In this document: in pieces, positions 8,782 to 20,800 of the stretch
Layout of the letters: every line of letters begins with the position of its first letter
Position numbering within the stretch: position 1 is the stretch's first letter
DNA from: an uncultured Bacteroidota bacterium
GTDB taxonomy: Bacteria > Bacteroidota > Bacteroidia > Bacteroidales > P3
NCBI GenBank assembly: GCA_902777005.1
Contig: CACYSB010000005.1
Coordinates: 62,001-126,000 of the forward strand
Reading direction: 5' to 3'
Length of the DNA stretch: 64,000 nt
The notes under the pieces: generated by a model
What the model saw: only the letters and a program-made list of their open reading frames with translations
Told to the model about the DNA's origin: nothing
Database searches by the model: none
Translations under genes and position numbers: made by a program

Positions 8782-10014
8782 ATGCGAACACTAATAAAGA
8801 ATATCAAGGAACTGGTGGGTGTGGAGACCTCACCGAAGCTGCGCAAGCAGGGCAAGGAGATGGCCCAATTGGAGACCGTCAAGGATGCCTACCTGCTCGT
8901 AGAGGACGGAAAGATAAAGGCCTTCGGGCCGATGAGCGAATGTAATGGCACTGCTGATAAAGAGGTGGATGCCGCGGGACGGCTGGTGATGCCGACGTTC
9001 TGCGATTCGCACACCCACATCGTCTATGCCAACTCGCGCGAGCACGAGTTTGTGGACAAGATACGTGGCCTCAGCTACGAGGAGATAGCAAAGCGCGGCG
9101 GCGGCATCCTCAACTCTGCCAAGGCCACCGCCGCTGCCACCGAGGACGAGCTCTACGATATGGCTCAGCGTCGCCTCGAGGAGGTGATGCGTCTGGGTAC
9201 CGGCGCCATCGAGATAAAGAGCGGCTACGGCCTCTCGACAGAGAGCGAGCTGAAGCTGCTGCGCGTCATACGGCGCCTGAAGGAGAACTCGCCCATGACC
9301 ATCAAGTCCAACTTCCTCGGCGCCCATGGCATCCCCATGGAATACCGCGGTCATCAGGAAGACTATGTGGATTTGGTGATAAATGAGATGATTCCCAAAG
9401 TGGCTGCCGAGGGGTTGGCCGACTTCATCGATGTGTTCTGCGACCAGGGCTTCTTCACCGTCGAGGATACCGCCCGCATTCTCGAGGCCGGCATCAAGTA
9501 CGGAATGAAGCCTAAAATCCACGCCAACGAGATGGCCGTATCGGGCGGTGTGCAGGTGGGCGTGAAATACAACGCCATATCGGTCGACCACCTGGAGCAG
9601 ATGGGTGATGCCGAGATAGAATGCCTGAAGGGCACAGAGACGATGCCTACCATACTGCCCGGCTGCGCCTTCTTCCTCAATCTGCCCCTCTCGCCCGCCC
9701 GCAAGATGATCGAGGCGGGGCTGCCGGTGGCAATGGCTTCCGACTACAACCCCGGCACCTCGCCCTCGGGCAACATGCAGCTCATCCTCTCGATGGCCTG
9801 CATCCGCTACCGCCTCACTCCCGAGGAGGCTCTGAACGCCACCACCCTCAATACCGCCTACGCTATGGGCGTGAGCCGCGAGGTGGGCAGCATCGCCGTC
9901 GGCAAGAAGGCCAACTTCTACATCTCCAAGCCCATCCCGAGCTACGAGTACATGCCCTACGCCTACGGTGAGAACAAGGTTGAGCGCATCTTCCTGAACG
10001 GCATTGAAATATGA
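8782..10014 (+). CDS. hutI: imidazolonepropionase HutI
   Basis: The 410-residue cyclic amidohydrolase catalyses the third step of histidine degradation, hydrolysing imidazolone-5-propionate to N-formimino-L-glutamate. It has the metal-binding motif DSHTHIVYA near residue 76, [17 protein letters not shown], the His in [14 protein letters not shown] and the Asp in ASDYNPG. No other hut gene is next to it. Its stop overlaps the ATG of the LolD-like gene by four bases, making an operon hutI - ABC ATPase - rlmB of mixed function. Confidence 0.95.
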   Translation: MRTLIKNIKELVGVETSPKLRKQGKEMAQLETVKDAYLLVEDGKIKAFGPMSECNGTADKEVDAAGRLVMPTFCDSHTHIVYANSREHEFVDKIRGLSYEEIAKRGGGILNSAKATAAATEDELYDMAQRRLEEVMRLGTGAIEIKSGYGLSTESELKLLRVIRRLKENSPMTIKSNFLGAHGIPMEYRGHQEDYVDLVINEMIPKVAAEGLADFIDVFCDQGFFTVEDTARILEAGIKYGMKPKIHANEMAVSGGVQVGVKYNAISVDHLEQMGDAEIECLKGTETMPTILPGCAFFLNLPLSPARKMIEAGLPVAMASDYNPGTSPSGNMQLILSMACIRYRLTPEEALNATTLNTAYAMGVSREVGSIAVGKKANFYISKPIPSYEYMPYAYGENKVERIFLNGIEI

Positions 10015-10664
10015 TAACTGCTACCAATATCAACAAGAGCTACGGCTCGCTGCATGTGCTGCGCGACGTCAGCCTCGCCATAGCCCCCGGCGAGGTGGTC
10101 TCCATCGTCGGCGCCAGCGGGGCCGGCAAGACCACGCTGCTCCAGATACTCGGCACCCTCGACCGGCCCGACAGCGGCGCGCTCCTCTACGGCGACACCG
10201 ACGTCACCAGGCTGAAGGAAAAAGAGCTCGCTGCCTTCCGCAACCGGCAGATTGGCTTCGTCTTTCAGGCGCACCATCTGCTGCCGGAATTCACCGCCGT
10301 CGAGAACGTGATGATACCGGCCCTGATAGGCGGCGTGGGTCAGACAGAGGCTCGCCGAAGCGCGATGGAGCTGCTTGAGCGCCTGGGCCTGGCCGACCGC
10401 GCGTCGCACAAGCCCGCAGCCCTCAGCGGCGGCGAATGCCAGCGTGTCGCCGTGGCGCGCGCACTGGTCAACAAGCCTATGGTGGTGCTCGCCGACGAGC
10501 CCTCCGGCAACCTCGACTCGCAGCGCGCTCGCGAGCTCCACAATCTTTTTTTCGACCTCCGCAAAGAGCTGGGGCAGACCTTCGTCATAGTAACCCACAA
10601 CGAGGAACTGGCCGAGATGGCCGACCGCAAGATAACCATAAAAGATGGAAAGAACACAGAATAA
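10011..10664 (+). CDS. LolD-like ABC transporter ATP-binding protein
   Basis: The 217-residue ATPase carries Walker [10 protein letters not shown] (near residue 36), [23 protein letters not shown], signature LSGGECQR and Walker [14 protein letters not shown]. The [11 protein letters not shown] segment is typical of LolD, which powers release of outer-membrane lipoproteins from the inner membrane with LolC/E. No permease gene is adjacent, so assignment to Lol rather than another MacB/FtsE-type exporter rests on motif similarity. It overlaps hutI (4 bp) and rlmB (20 bp). Confidence 0.85.
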   Translation: MITATNINKSYGSLHVLRDVSLAIAPGEVVSIVGASGAGKTTLLQILGTLDRPDSGALLYGDTDVTRLKEKELAAFRNRQIGFVFQAHHLLPEFTAVENVMIPALIGGVGQTEARRSAMELLERLGLADRASHKPAALSGGECQRVAVARALVNKPMVVLADEPSGNLDSQRARELHNLFFDLRKELGQTFVIVTHNEELAEMADRKITIKDGKNTE

Positions 10665-11385
10665 GCAACAGGTCATCTATGGCCTGCGTCCGGTAATAGA
10701 AGCCGTCGCCAGCGGCCAGCAGGTGGAACGCGTGCTGATACAAAACGGTTTGAACTCGTCGCTGCTCAACGAGCTGCGCACCAAGCTCAAGGAACACGAC
10801 ATCCCCCTGCAGTACGTGCCAGTGGAGAAACTCAACAAGCTCACCACCGGCAACCATCAGGGCGTTGTGGCAACCATCGCTGCGGTGAAATACCACAGCT
10901 TCATGGAACTCGTCGAGACGCTTGGCGACAAAGCCCTCGTCGTGCTTCTTGACCATATCACTGACGTGCGCAACATGGGCGCCATAGCGCGCACCGCAGA
11001 GTGCACCGGCGTGAGTGCCCTGATAGTGCCCGACCACGGCTCTGCGGCCATGAACGAAGACGCCGTAAAGACCTCCAGCGGGGCCTTGCTGCGCCTGCCC
11101 GTCTGCCGCGAGCAGAACCTCAAGACCGTTGTCAACCTCGCCAAACAGTATGGCTTCCAGGTGGTCGCCGCCACCGAGAAGGGTGCCGTCCACTACCGCA
11201 CCGTCGACTTCGCCAAGCCCACCCTCCTCATCATGGGCAACGAGGAGACTGGCGTCAGTCCTGAGTTGCTCAAAATGAGTGACGTGCGCGCCAAGCTGCC
11301 CATGGTCGGCGAGGTGGCGTCGCTCAACGTCAGCGTCGCCGCCGGCGTCTTCATGTACGAAGCCCTCGAGCAGCGCGGGGCATAG
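10645..11385 (+). CDS. rlmB: TrmH-family 23S rRNA 2'-O-methyltransferase RlmB
   Basis: This is a 246-residue SPOUT methyltransferase. The N-terminal substrate-binding domain ([11 protein letters not shown]) is followed by the catalytic domain with the three TrmH motifs: [32 protein letters not shown] and [19 protein letters not shown]. Members methylate the 2'-OH of G2251 in 23S rRNA. The 20-bp overlap with the upstream ATPase gene suggests coupled translation. Confidence 0.9.
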   Translation: MERTQNKQQVIYGLRPVIEAVASGQQVERVLIQNGLNSSLLNELRTKLKEHDIPLQYVPVEKLNKLTTGNHQGVVATIAAVKYHSFMELVETLGDKALVVLLDHITDVRNMGAIARTAECTGVSALIVPDHGSAAMNEDAVKTSSGALLRLPVCREQNLKTVVNLAKQYGFQVVAATEKGAVHYRTVDFAKPTLLIMGNEETGVSPELLKMSDVRAKLPMVGEVASLNVSVAAGVFMYEALEQRGA

Positions 11386-11476
11386 TTCTAGACACCTTTC
11401 TTGCAATAGGTATACTCGCCGCGGAGAGGCTTCAACCCCTCTCCGTGGCTTCTTCGTATCCTCTCCATTTTATCGC

Positions 11477-11533
11477 CGCTTGTTCGCCGGTTGTTTAACG
11501 GTTATTAACCGTTAAACAACCGGCGAACAAGCG
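11477..11533. repeat. 57-nt palindrome with 28-bp perfect arms
   Basis: CGCTTGTTCGCCGGTTG... reads the same on both strands for 28 bases on each side of one central base. It would fold into a very stable hairpin or cruciform. There is no downstream T-run, so it is not an ordinary terminator. Confidence 0.9.
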
Positions 11534-11570
11534 TTAAACAACCGTATAACAGACGTAGGAGGTACGAAGG
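11502..11570. repeat. 11-bp-period repeat (AACAACCGTAN type)
   Basis: Overlapping the right arm of the palindrome are successive 11-mers TTAACCGTTAA, ACAACCGGCGA, ACAAGCGTTAA, ACAACCGTATA and ACAGACGTAGG. The same unit and period recur at 25056-25095 and 31074-31112. Confidence 0.65.
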
Positions 11571-11757
11571 AAATATGGGGGAAATGGGCCTAAAAAGTGT
11601 TAAAAAATGTCACATTTTCATCACTGTTGCGTCATGTTTGTGGATGTGAAAATTGCCGGTGTGGGGAGGGGTTTCGGAAGGGCTTGAACCACAATATATT
11701 GAATAATATTTATAAATTTTTTAGTATAATAATGGCTGATATGTCCGAAAAGATGTG

Positions 11758-11765
11758 TATATTTG
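11758..11765 (+). promoter_or_regulatory. probable -7 box for the giant T9SS gene
   Basis: TATATTTG matches TAnnTTTG exactly. The -33 region is poor. The implied 5' leader is about 80 bases and AT-rich. Confidence 0.4.
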
Positions 11766-11852
11766 TATCGGCAAAAGTGTGCCCGAAAAGGGTGCATATT
11801 GTCGTAATTGGATATGTAAATTATTGATTGATAACAAATAATAAAACACAAT

Positions 11853-14800
11853 ATGAAAACCAGGTTTTTTATCCTAGGTGCTATTTTTACAGTTTTGGGC
11901 TTCGGAGCAAGGGGTCAGGTGAATAATCTGTACAACCAAGGTTTCGAAGCAAACGAACCGTTGAACTATGCGGTGACTCCTCAGTCGGGGTTTGAGTACT
12001 CGACGACGCTTTTTTCGGAAGGAAGCCGATCCATCAGACTGTTGCAGTCCACTGACGAAGACATTATGTTTGTCACCGACACGATGGACCTGAGGCAGGC
12101 TACCCTTCTGCGTTATGTCACGCTGGAGTTCGACCACTACTGCAATATCGATGTCAACAGCGACGCCGACAAGGATATAGGCTTGGTGTATGTCAAGTTG
12201 GTCTCGTGGCCCGATGCGAACTACCGCAAGCTCGGCGATGCGCAATACAACAGGGATCGCGACTCGTACAGTAGCAACTTCTTGACAACCAAATCCTTCA
12301 GCCGTAGCTCGTACAGCGACTGGGGTTCGGGCTCGCCAACCAACTCGAAGTGGAAGAGCGAGCGCTTCGATATCAACGACATCATAAGTACGTCTGTGCC
12401 TCTCGAGGAGCGCCAGCTTGTGTTCCGTTTCGTGCTTAAGAAACGCACGAGGAGCGGCGGAGTGCCCAGCAGCGCCGGCTGGTGGATAGACAACATGCGA
12501 GTGAGGGCGAGCCAGGACCCGATGGTGAAGCCTAAGGTGAAGATTGCCTACTATCCCGACGGCGGTGCCCATCCGAGCAGTGCCGGCGCACGCATAATGA
12601 TAGATGCGCGTACCGACGTCACACAGGGCATCAACAACGACTCTGTGTACCTGTTCTATACCATAGGCAGCGACCCGACGCCGGTGAAACTCATGATGGC
12701 GTCGCAGGGCAGCTATACCGGACACGACAACATTACGTGGCGCCGTTTCAGCGCACGTATACCTTTCTGCGGATACGACACGATTATGCGCTTCCGCTGT
12801 GTGGTGAAGGATGGCACGTCGAATGCCACCGAGGCGACGTACCCTGCGTCGGACGACGAATGGCTGAGCTATTGGTGCATACGCGGTACGAGCTTCGCAC
12901 CATCGACGATACCGGAGCAGTTGACCGGTACCGAGGAGAGTGAGTATTTCCCCTTTGGCAACTTTGCCGACACACGCTGTGAGTGGGTGCTCGACTCGGC
13001 GCTCCTGGCCTCGGCGGGCTATGGCCCCGGCGCCATCACTGAAGTGCGCTTCGTTGTTGCCAGCGCCGTACAGGAGGACCAGACGCGCCCCAACTTCCAG
13101 CTGCGCTTCAAAAATGTGCCAGGCAACTACAGTGTTCCGTCGACTAGTGACGTTGTGCCTTTCACAAGCAGCTATATGTGTGTGGGATATGACGGCGACC
13201 TGGAGATACCGCAGACGCCTGTCAACGGCGTGATAGTGATACCTCTGACAGATACTTTCTTCTACTCCGGAGGCGGCATAGTGGTGCAGTCTATCCACGA
13301 CGGCACGGTGAACCCCGGGGCGGTGAATCTGAAGATGTTCTCCAAGAATACCACGCAGACCAAGTACTTCTTTGGAAAGAGCGCCGCATACGGCGCCAAC
13401 GCATATAACGACCCGGAGATGACGGTATCGTCGTTCATTGACACACGCCGCCCGGCCATGGGACTTATCACCCGCAGCAACCAGTCGTTGAGATACGACG
13501 CCGGTGTGTCGGCGCTGGTATTCCCCAGCAGCACGGCTCCGGTGGTCACTCAGCCCACGCAGATAGAGGTGATGCTCAAGAACTTCGGCGAGCATGCGTT
13601 CAATTCGGCGGAGATTAACTACAGCATCGACGGCACTATCAATGGCAGCCACACATGGACCGGTACTCTCGCCGGAGGCGCAACGACCACGGTCACCGTG
13701 GCCACGAACCTGACATTGCCGGCGGGCTACCATACACTGCGCGTCTGGACTTCGGACACGCTGCTGGTGGGAAACCTCCGCTATCGCGACTATGAGCCGT
13801 TGAATAATGCGAGCAACATGAACAATCCGAACGACACGTCGTTCATTGTCTGCGCCGGCCCGTTGAGCGGTGTGCGCAACGTAGGTGGCGAAAATGCCGA
13901 CTATAACACTATGGAGGAGTTCCTCTTCTCGTTGAGTTTGTGCGGAATGGACGACTCGCTTGTGGTACGGCTGTCGTCAGACAGTGTCTATCGTCCGTTC
14001 AGGGTGCCGATGGTGAATGGTTTGACGCAGCAGCACTATCTTGTGTTTGAGCCGCAGGGAGAAAGGGTGAAGGTGCTCTTTGACAACGACACTGCACAGA
14101 GTATTGTCAACCTGGTGAATACGGACAACGTCCGTTTCCGCAGGATGGACTTCGTGCGTCGCTCCGGTGCCCTTACCAATATGGTGGTCATGGGTGAGAA
14201 CAGCGCCAACTGCGTGCTGGAGAATTGCACCTTCACAGACAGCGTTGCCGACCCAGGCGCCAACATGCGCATTGCGGCCATGGTAGCCAGCGGCTTTGCC
14301 GACAATGTGACGGTGCGTGGATGCCGATTCATAGGCGGCGCTGTCGGTGTCGACATCAGCGGCCAGGCTATGGACCTGCGTTCCACCGGCGCCATTGTGG
14401 AGGGCTGTTATTTCAGCAACCAGTATTCGACCGCCCTCAAGGTGCAGAACATGAACAATGTGACGGTGACAAAGAACGAGATGTACGACGTGACGAGCAA
14501 CAGCAGCTATGTGCTGCAGGCCTACGCTTGCTATGGCACCGTTCGCATCACGGCCAATAAGTTATACACCACGCATGGTGCCGGTGCACTTGGTGTCAGC
14601 AAGGTGAACGGCACCTCGGCCAACCGTGCCGTCGTGGCCAACAACATGGTTGTTTGCAACGATGACGGTGTGGCCAACCTGCTCACTACGCCGTTCAATA
14701 TTATCGACGGCAGCTGGATTGATGTGGTGTACAACTCGGTGAAGATGACAGCCCCGACACGAAGCAGTGTGGCTGCCGCAACCTTTGGTGGCCCAGCCCT

Positions 14801-17800
14801 CACCAACAGCCGTTTCCTCAATAATATAGTGACCTGTTACGACCAGAATGACTATGCCCTCAACTTCGCCGGCTATTCGCAGGAAAGCAACACTATAGGC
14901 CATAATGTCTACTACACTGAGTCGTATACACTAAACCGCAAGGGTACAACGTCGTACCATACCCTCGAACAATGGATTGAAGCTGTGCCGATGGACAACG
15001 CATCGGTGTCGCTGGATCCCACGTTCCTCAACGGCTCGCTGGTGGATCTGCGCACCTTCAACCGTTTCATCAAGGGCGTTGGTACGCCAGTTACGACGGT
15101 GACGACGGATATGTTCGACTCGGTGCGCCACTCACAGCACCCATGCCCCGGTGCTTTCGAGTTTGTGTCGCTATATTATGACTTTGAGATAGAATCATTG
15201 GCGAGTCCGATGCCCGACGTGTGCGGTATGCCTGAAAACGTCGAACTGGTTGTGGTGCTGCGCAACAGCGGCTCCAGCAATTTTGTGCCAGGTGGCAGCC
15301 GGTCGCTAAGAATATATTATACTGTCAACGGCGGTGCCCCGTCATATTACCAGCTGACGCGGACCATCCCGTCGGACGACACGGTGAGCATACATACCGG
15401 ACAGATGCTGCATATGCCGTCCAATGGCCAGTGGGATTCGGTGTACAACATACATATGTGGCTCACTTGCGAAAGCGACCCGAACCAGACTAACGATACC
15501 AACGACTTCACGGTGGTGAGCCGCTATCAACAGCCTTCGGCGCGCTACTATACACAGGGTGTACCTTTCGCAACGGAGGCAACGATTACCATACCCGACA
15601 GTTCGCTCACCCTTTGGCCGGTGTCTGACAATCCAGCGGCACCCATGAAGCGAGGCAACGTCTACTGGTACTCCGCTATGGACGACGATACCTTCCTACA
15701 GAGCGGCGATGTGCTGACGACAACTGCCCTCCGTCGCGACACGAGTTTCTACATCAAGCAGCGCCGTGAATTGCCCATTGTGCGCATTACTCAGGTACAG
15801 GTGAGAAAGAACGCCAGTGTTCAAGGTTTGACGGATCCGATGCCGAACTGGATGAAGTCCTCCGGTACACCGGTGGCTGTGCAGCTGACGAATATAGGCG
15901 ATATGCCGATTGACTTACAGAACGACACTTTGGCTATTGTCGGGGCGACATCAGCTTTAAGGAAACAGATAAAGTTCGGCAGTCTGGTGCTTAACCCCGG
16001 CGAGTTTGTTGTCGTTCAGTTTACCACTGCGCCATCAAATCCAGCCAGTGGTCCAACGGTATATGCTTCGTCGATAACGTTGGGTAGCACTATTGACAGC
16101 CTCCACATCGGCGTGGTGTACAGGCATGGCGGGCGTGTTGAAGATGCGGTGGCAATAAACAGTGTGCAGGAAGCTGCAGGTACTACATGGGCTAATGTGC
16201 CGGATTATATTTGGAGTGGTCCAGGCTTGCCGTTCTCGGCTGTTAACTCGGGCGGCATGGTGCGCACGGGCTTCAGCGGAAATGCTTCTGACTGGCGCAG
16301 TGCCACTGACGACGACCGTATGTTTATAGGTTCCACTGCTCCCTCATGGCAGCGCTATATTGACAATGGTTGTCCCACGGATTTTGCTGAAGTGAGGGTG
16401 ACAATGCTTAATGCACCTACTGTTGACATCGAGCTTACACCTACCGAATTGCCTTCCGGTTGCGGCCTTGGTCAGGAAAGTGTGTCGGTGATGGTAGCCA
16501 ACTTCGGTGTGCAGCCAGCCAACAACCTTGTGCTTAATTATACCGCCGGCGGAGCAGTGGTGAGCGAGACTCTTACGAGACCGGTTGTCCCTGGTATTGA
16601 TACATTATACACCTTTAATACACCGCTCAACATGGTGGTGCCGCATGACTCGGTGTTCAATGTCACGGTGTACGCGACAGCACATGCTGGCGATGCTAAC
16701 AGAGGCAACGACACATGTACAATGACGGCAACGTCGCTCTACACGGTAGGAATGCCCACTATGGAGGAGCCGGTTACATCGCAATACGCTCAGCCGGCCA
16801 CGTTGACGCATATACCCACGGTGAACGCCATGCCAGTGTGGTATGACAATAACGACAACGCACTTGACACCGGATACACCTATGTGACGCCGCCGTTGTA
16901 CACCAACGACAGTGTTCAGCTGGGATATGTCGCTTTAAGTTCTGAGATGGTTCAGGTAGGCACCAGCAGTAGTACGACGTCACCAACAGGATCTAGCGCC
17001 TATCCTTCACCATATAACCCACTTAACAAGTATGTCAAGCAGCAGTTTATATATACTGCGTCCGAACTGAGTAATGTGGGATTGACGGAAGCCGGTGACA
17101 TCAGCAGTATATCTTTCTACTTGGATGATGTTCCCAGCGGGACTTCGCTTCCATTGACATACCAAAACTACTATATTTCTCTTGGACTCACAAACAATAC
17201 GACATTCTCTGGCAACTCCGACTGGAAGACCACACAGGTAGTGTACACTCGCCAGAACTTCAAATTGATGAGCAGCGACGAGAATTCATGGGTTGAACAC
17301 CAGCTTGACAACCCATTCTACTGGGATGGTGAATCATCGTTGGTAGTACAGGTGGTGTTTACAAGGAGTTCAGCTGTGTCCACGGGATTGAAGACGGGTT
17401 ATTCTACCAAGAGCAATACTGCCCTTCACAAGGCTGACAATAGCAATCCAAGTGGAGGCATAATGGGATATACTGGCACTGGTACAAGGTCTGGTCGTCG
17501 TCCCAATATCAAGATAGGCCATGCCACCCTGGGATGTCCTGGTCCTAAGAAGACCATACACATCACCCTTGAAGGACAGCCTGCATACGATGCGAGCATA
17601 TCGTGGCCCGCAGGCTCCGATACGTTGGTTTATAGTTCATGCGGACATGTGGCGATGGATGTGGATGTAGCAAACCTTGGTGCCAACAGTATAAACAGTT
17701 TTGAACTTAAGTACTCCATTGACGGAGGTGATTTTGTGAGTCATACTGTGTCGGCTGCGGTGGCTTCGGGTGCAACATACACACTGCAACTGATGAATGA

Positions 17801-20800
17801 ACCAATACCGGCAGGTCGTCACCATATCGTAGCAGTAGTGAAAGTGACGGGTGACGATATAACAGCCAACGACACAATACACCGTAACTTCTCAGTGCGT
17901 TTCTGCGGAGGTACTTACTCAATCGGTGCCGCGCAGACATCGGATTACCATACCATTAACGAGGCGCTTGACACCATGAACGTGGTTGGCATCGATGGCT
18001 CGGTAATCTTCAATGTTGCTGCCGGTGTCTATAATGAGCAGGTGTATATCCACAATGTAGTTGGGTCATCGTCTACAAACACAGTATCATTTGTCGGTGA
18101 GAGCGACAGCACCACACTGATTATGGCAGCAACCACGCAGAACGCAAACTATGTGTTTAAGGTTGACGATGTCGCCAATGTTACTATCCGTAATATTGGT
18201 CTGATGTCTCGTCCAGCGAGCGGTAACTATGCCAATGTTATTTTGGCTAGCAACGTATCCGACAGATTGACTATTGATAACAGCACTGTCCGTGTGAAAG
18301 GCGGTGTCGCCAACGATAACGGTTCTGGCATTGTGTTGCAAGGTAATATTTCAGGATTGACAGTACAGAACTGCAGGATTGATAGTGGATTCTATTCAGT
18401 TAGGAGTAATGGTAATGTCTATGGCTACAGCAATTTTATCTTCCGCAATAATCAATTCACCAACTTCGCCAGCGGTGGTATAAACCTGCAGGAAGTGGAG
18501 AACATAGAGGTGACCAAGACAGATCTGCTGAGTGGAGAGAGTACCGACAGCCGCGGCCTGCAGGGTATATATTTAAAAACCGTGACAGGCAACCTCATGA
18601 TACAGAAGAACCATATCTATCTTATCGACTCAAAGAAGGGCGGCAAGCAAGGTATATATCTTGACGGTGCAAAGGGAACCAACATGCAGAGAGGCTATAT
18701 TATCAACAATATGGTCAGCTGCTATGGCACTGCCGCAGGCGGTAGTACTACCCCATATGCGATATACTTGAAGGATTGTGAGTACACAAACGTGCTATTC
18801 AACAGCCTGCGTGTATATTCTGGCACAAACAGTGGTTCTCGTGCATTCCTTGCCGATATATCCACAAATGGTACATCCCGTGGCATACAAGTGATGAACA
18901 ATATTATCTCCAACTTCAGCTCATATGCCTATGAAGCCAAGAAGGATACGCTTGTCAGTGCTTCCGACCACAATGACTACTATTCCCCGGAAGGTAACAA
19001 ACTCGCCAAGTGGGGCAGTGCTGACTGCAATACCATAGCTGAGCTGCGGGCGGCAAATGGCAAGGACAACAGTTCATTGTATGCTGAGCCTTATTTCGTG
19101 GCCGAAGACGACTTGCACCTGAGGATGACCAATCTCATTGATAAAGCACAGTACAATCCCGATGTCGTTGATGATATTGACGATAGCATCCGCTCCCAGA
19201 TACCGCGTCCAACCATAGGAGCACAAGAGATGTTCCGTGCTACACGCAATATGTCGTTGGTACGCATAATCTCGCCGATAATGCCTGAACGTACCAACAA
19301 TTTCTCGCCGACCAATATGCCGCCGAACATTGAGTCCGACTCAGTGCTCGTCAAGGTTGAGTTCTATAATAACGGTAGCACCGTTGAGAACGGCGCTTCA
19401 TGGTATGCATATCTTGATCTCGAAGGGTACGAGGATGTCACGCGGTCAGTTACCAGGAATCTCACAAACATCCAGTCGGGAGAGATTAAGATAGATTCAG
19501 TAATGATCCCCACGCCTATGGGTGTTATCTATCAGCAGTACGTACGTGTTGTGCTTGAGTGCCCCAACGATGCAGATACCTCCGACAACCAAATGAGCAA
19601 GCAGTTCTACCTTGCACCGGCGTTCGACCTTAAGGCTAAAAAGATTAGGCCGGGAGCCACGGGTTGTACACTTCAAGAAACCTCGGTGACCATAACCCTC
19701 GAGAATGTGGGCTATAAACCCATTCCTGCCAACGTCCCGTTCGAGATAGGATATCATGCACAAGGCTACAAGTCATACAGCCAGTCGAACCCAAGGAACA
19801 ATATGTTGGACATTAGCACTATGCCCGACACAATTATTGAGACTCATTCTTTCGACAGGCCTTTGAATTTGTCAAACACTCGTGACATAACATTCAACAC
19901 TCCGGGTAACTTCTATCCCACCGATACTATGTTGAATATAAAGGTGGCCTTATACGGATGGTGCCGCCTTAATCTCGACGTAGAATTTAGCAATGACTCT
20001 ACATCCAAACCGGCAACCACAACCGAAGCCACAGCGTCATCCTTTGTGTTCGATTCCTATTTCTCGCCGCTGTCTCCTGTAGGCTTCGACACGGTGTTCC
20101 CGTATGGCACATGGGGAGTGCTGCGTGCTGAGCAGGGCAACAAGTTTAAGATTTACTGGCACCGTGACTCCACACAAAGTTACTTCCATACAGGAACTAA
20201 CTATGCCAAGTCATGTATTTGGGATAGTACCCCCATCTATTACAGTGATTCTACATACTACCTCCAATGCTTTGGCGCCAAAGGATGTCCGAGTCTGTTC
20301 TCCAAGATCAATGTGCATGTCCTGCCGCGAGAGGAGAACGACCTTGCTGTAGAAGAAGTGCTTGCGCCGATCGGCAGCCGTGTCTATATGGAGAACGACA
20401 CCGTCCGTGTCCGCATAGCCAACTATGGTACTACACCGCAGCGGAACTTCCCCATAACCTACCAGATGCGTGTTAAGAGAGGTTCAACACCACCCCTCAG
20501 GCAGGAGGTTACGGAGATATGTACGACCACGATTGCTCCTGGCCAAACTATGGAGTATACATTTGACACCCTTTTGCGCTTCAACAATGCCCTTAGGGAC
20601 AGTACCTATTATCTCCGTGTATGGACTGACCTTGAGAACGACGTTGTGCGCCGCAACGACACCATACGTTGTATGCCTATCTTGCGCAATGGAACCACAA
20701 AGAGCGATACTGCTCTCGACTATACGTTCGTAACACTCAAAGAAGGTACTTATTACACACATGACAATGAACTCGGCGTATCCGACAGTATTGACATCAT

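Larger units (their letters stand above)
11386..11852. other. 467-bp intergenic region before the giant gene
   Basis: No gene is seen here. The gap holds, in order, a strong hairpin (GCCGCGGAGAGG / CCTCTCCGTGGC, 11417-11446) without a T-run, a 57-nt near-perfect palindrome (11477-11533), an 11-bp-period repeat, and an AT-rich stretch with the likely promoter of the giant gene. Confidence 0.6.

Noticed and set aside
11477..11533. Long palindrome considered as an insertion-sequence end or terminator
   Set aside because: No transposase or target duplication is nearby and no T-run follows the stem.
11874..13733. 619-codon minus-strand ORF opposite the giant gene
   Set aside because: A shadow frame caused by codon bias of the giant gene, with Arg/His/Ala-rich nonsense composition.
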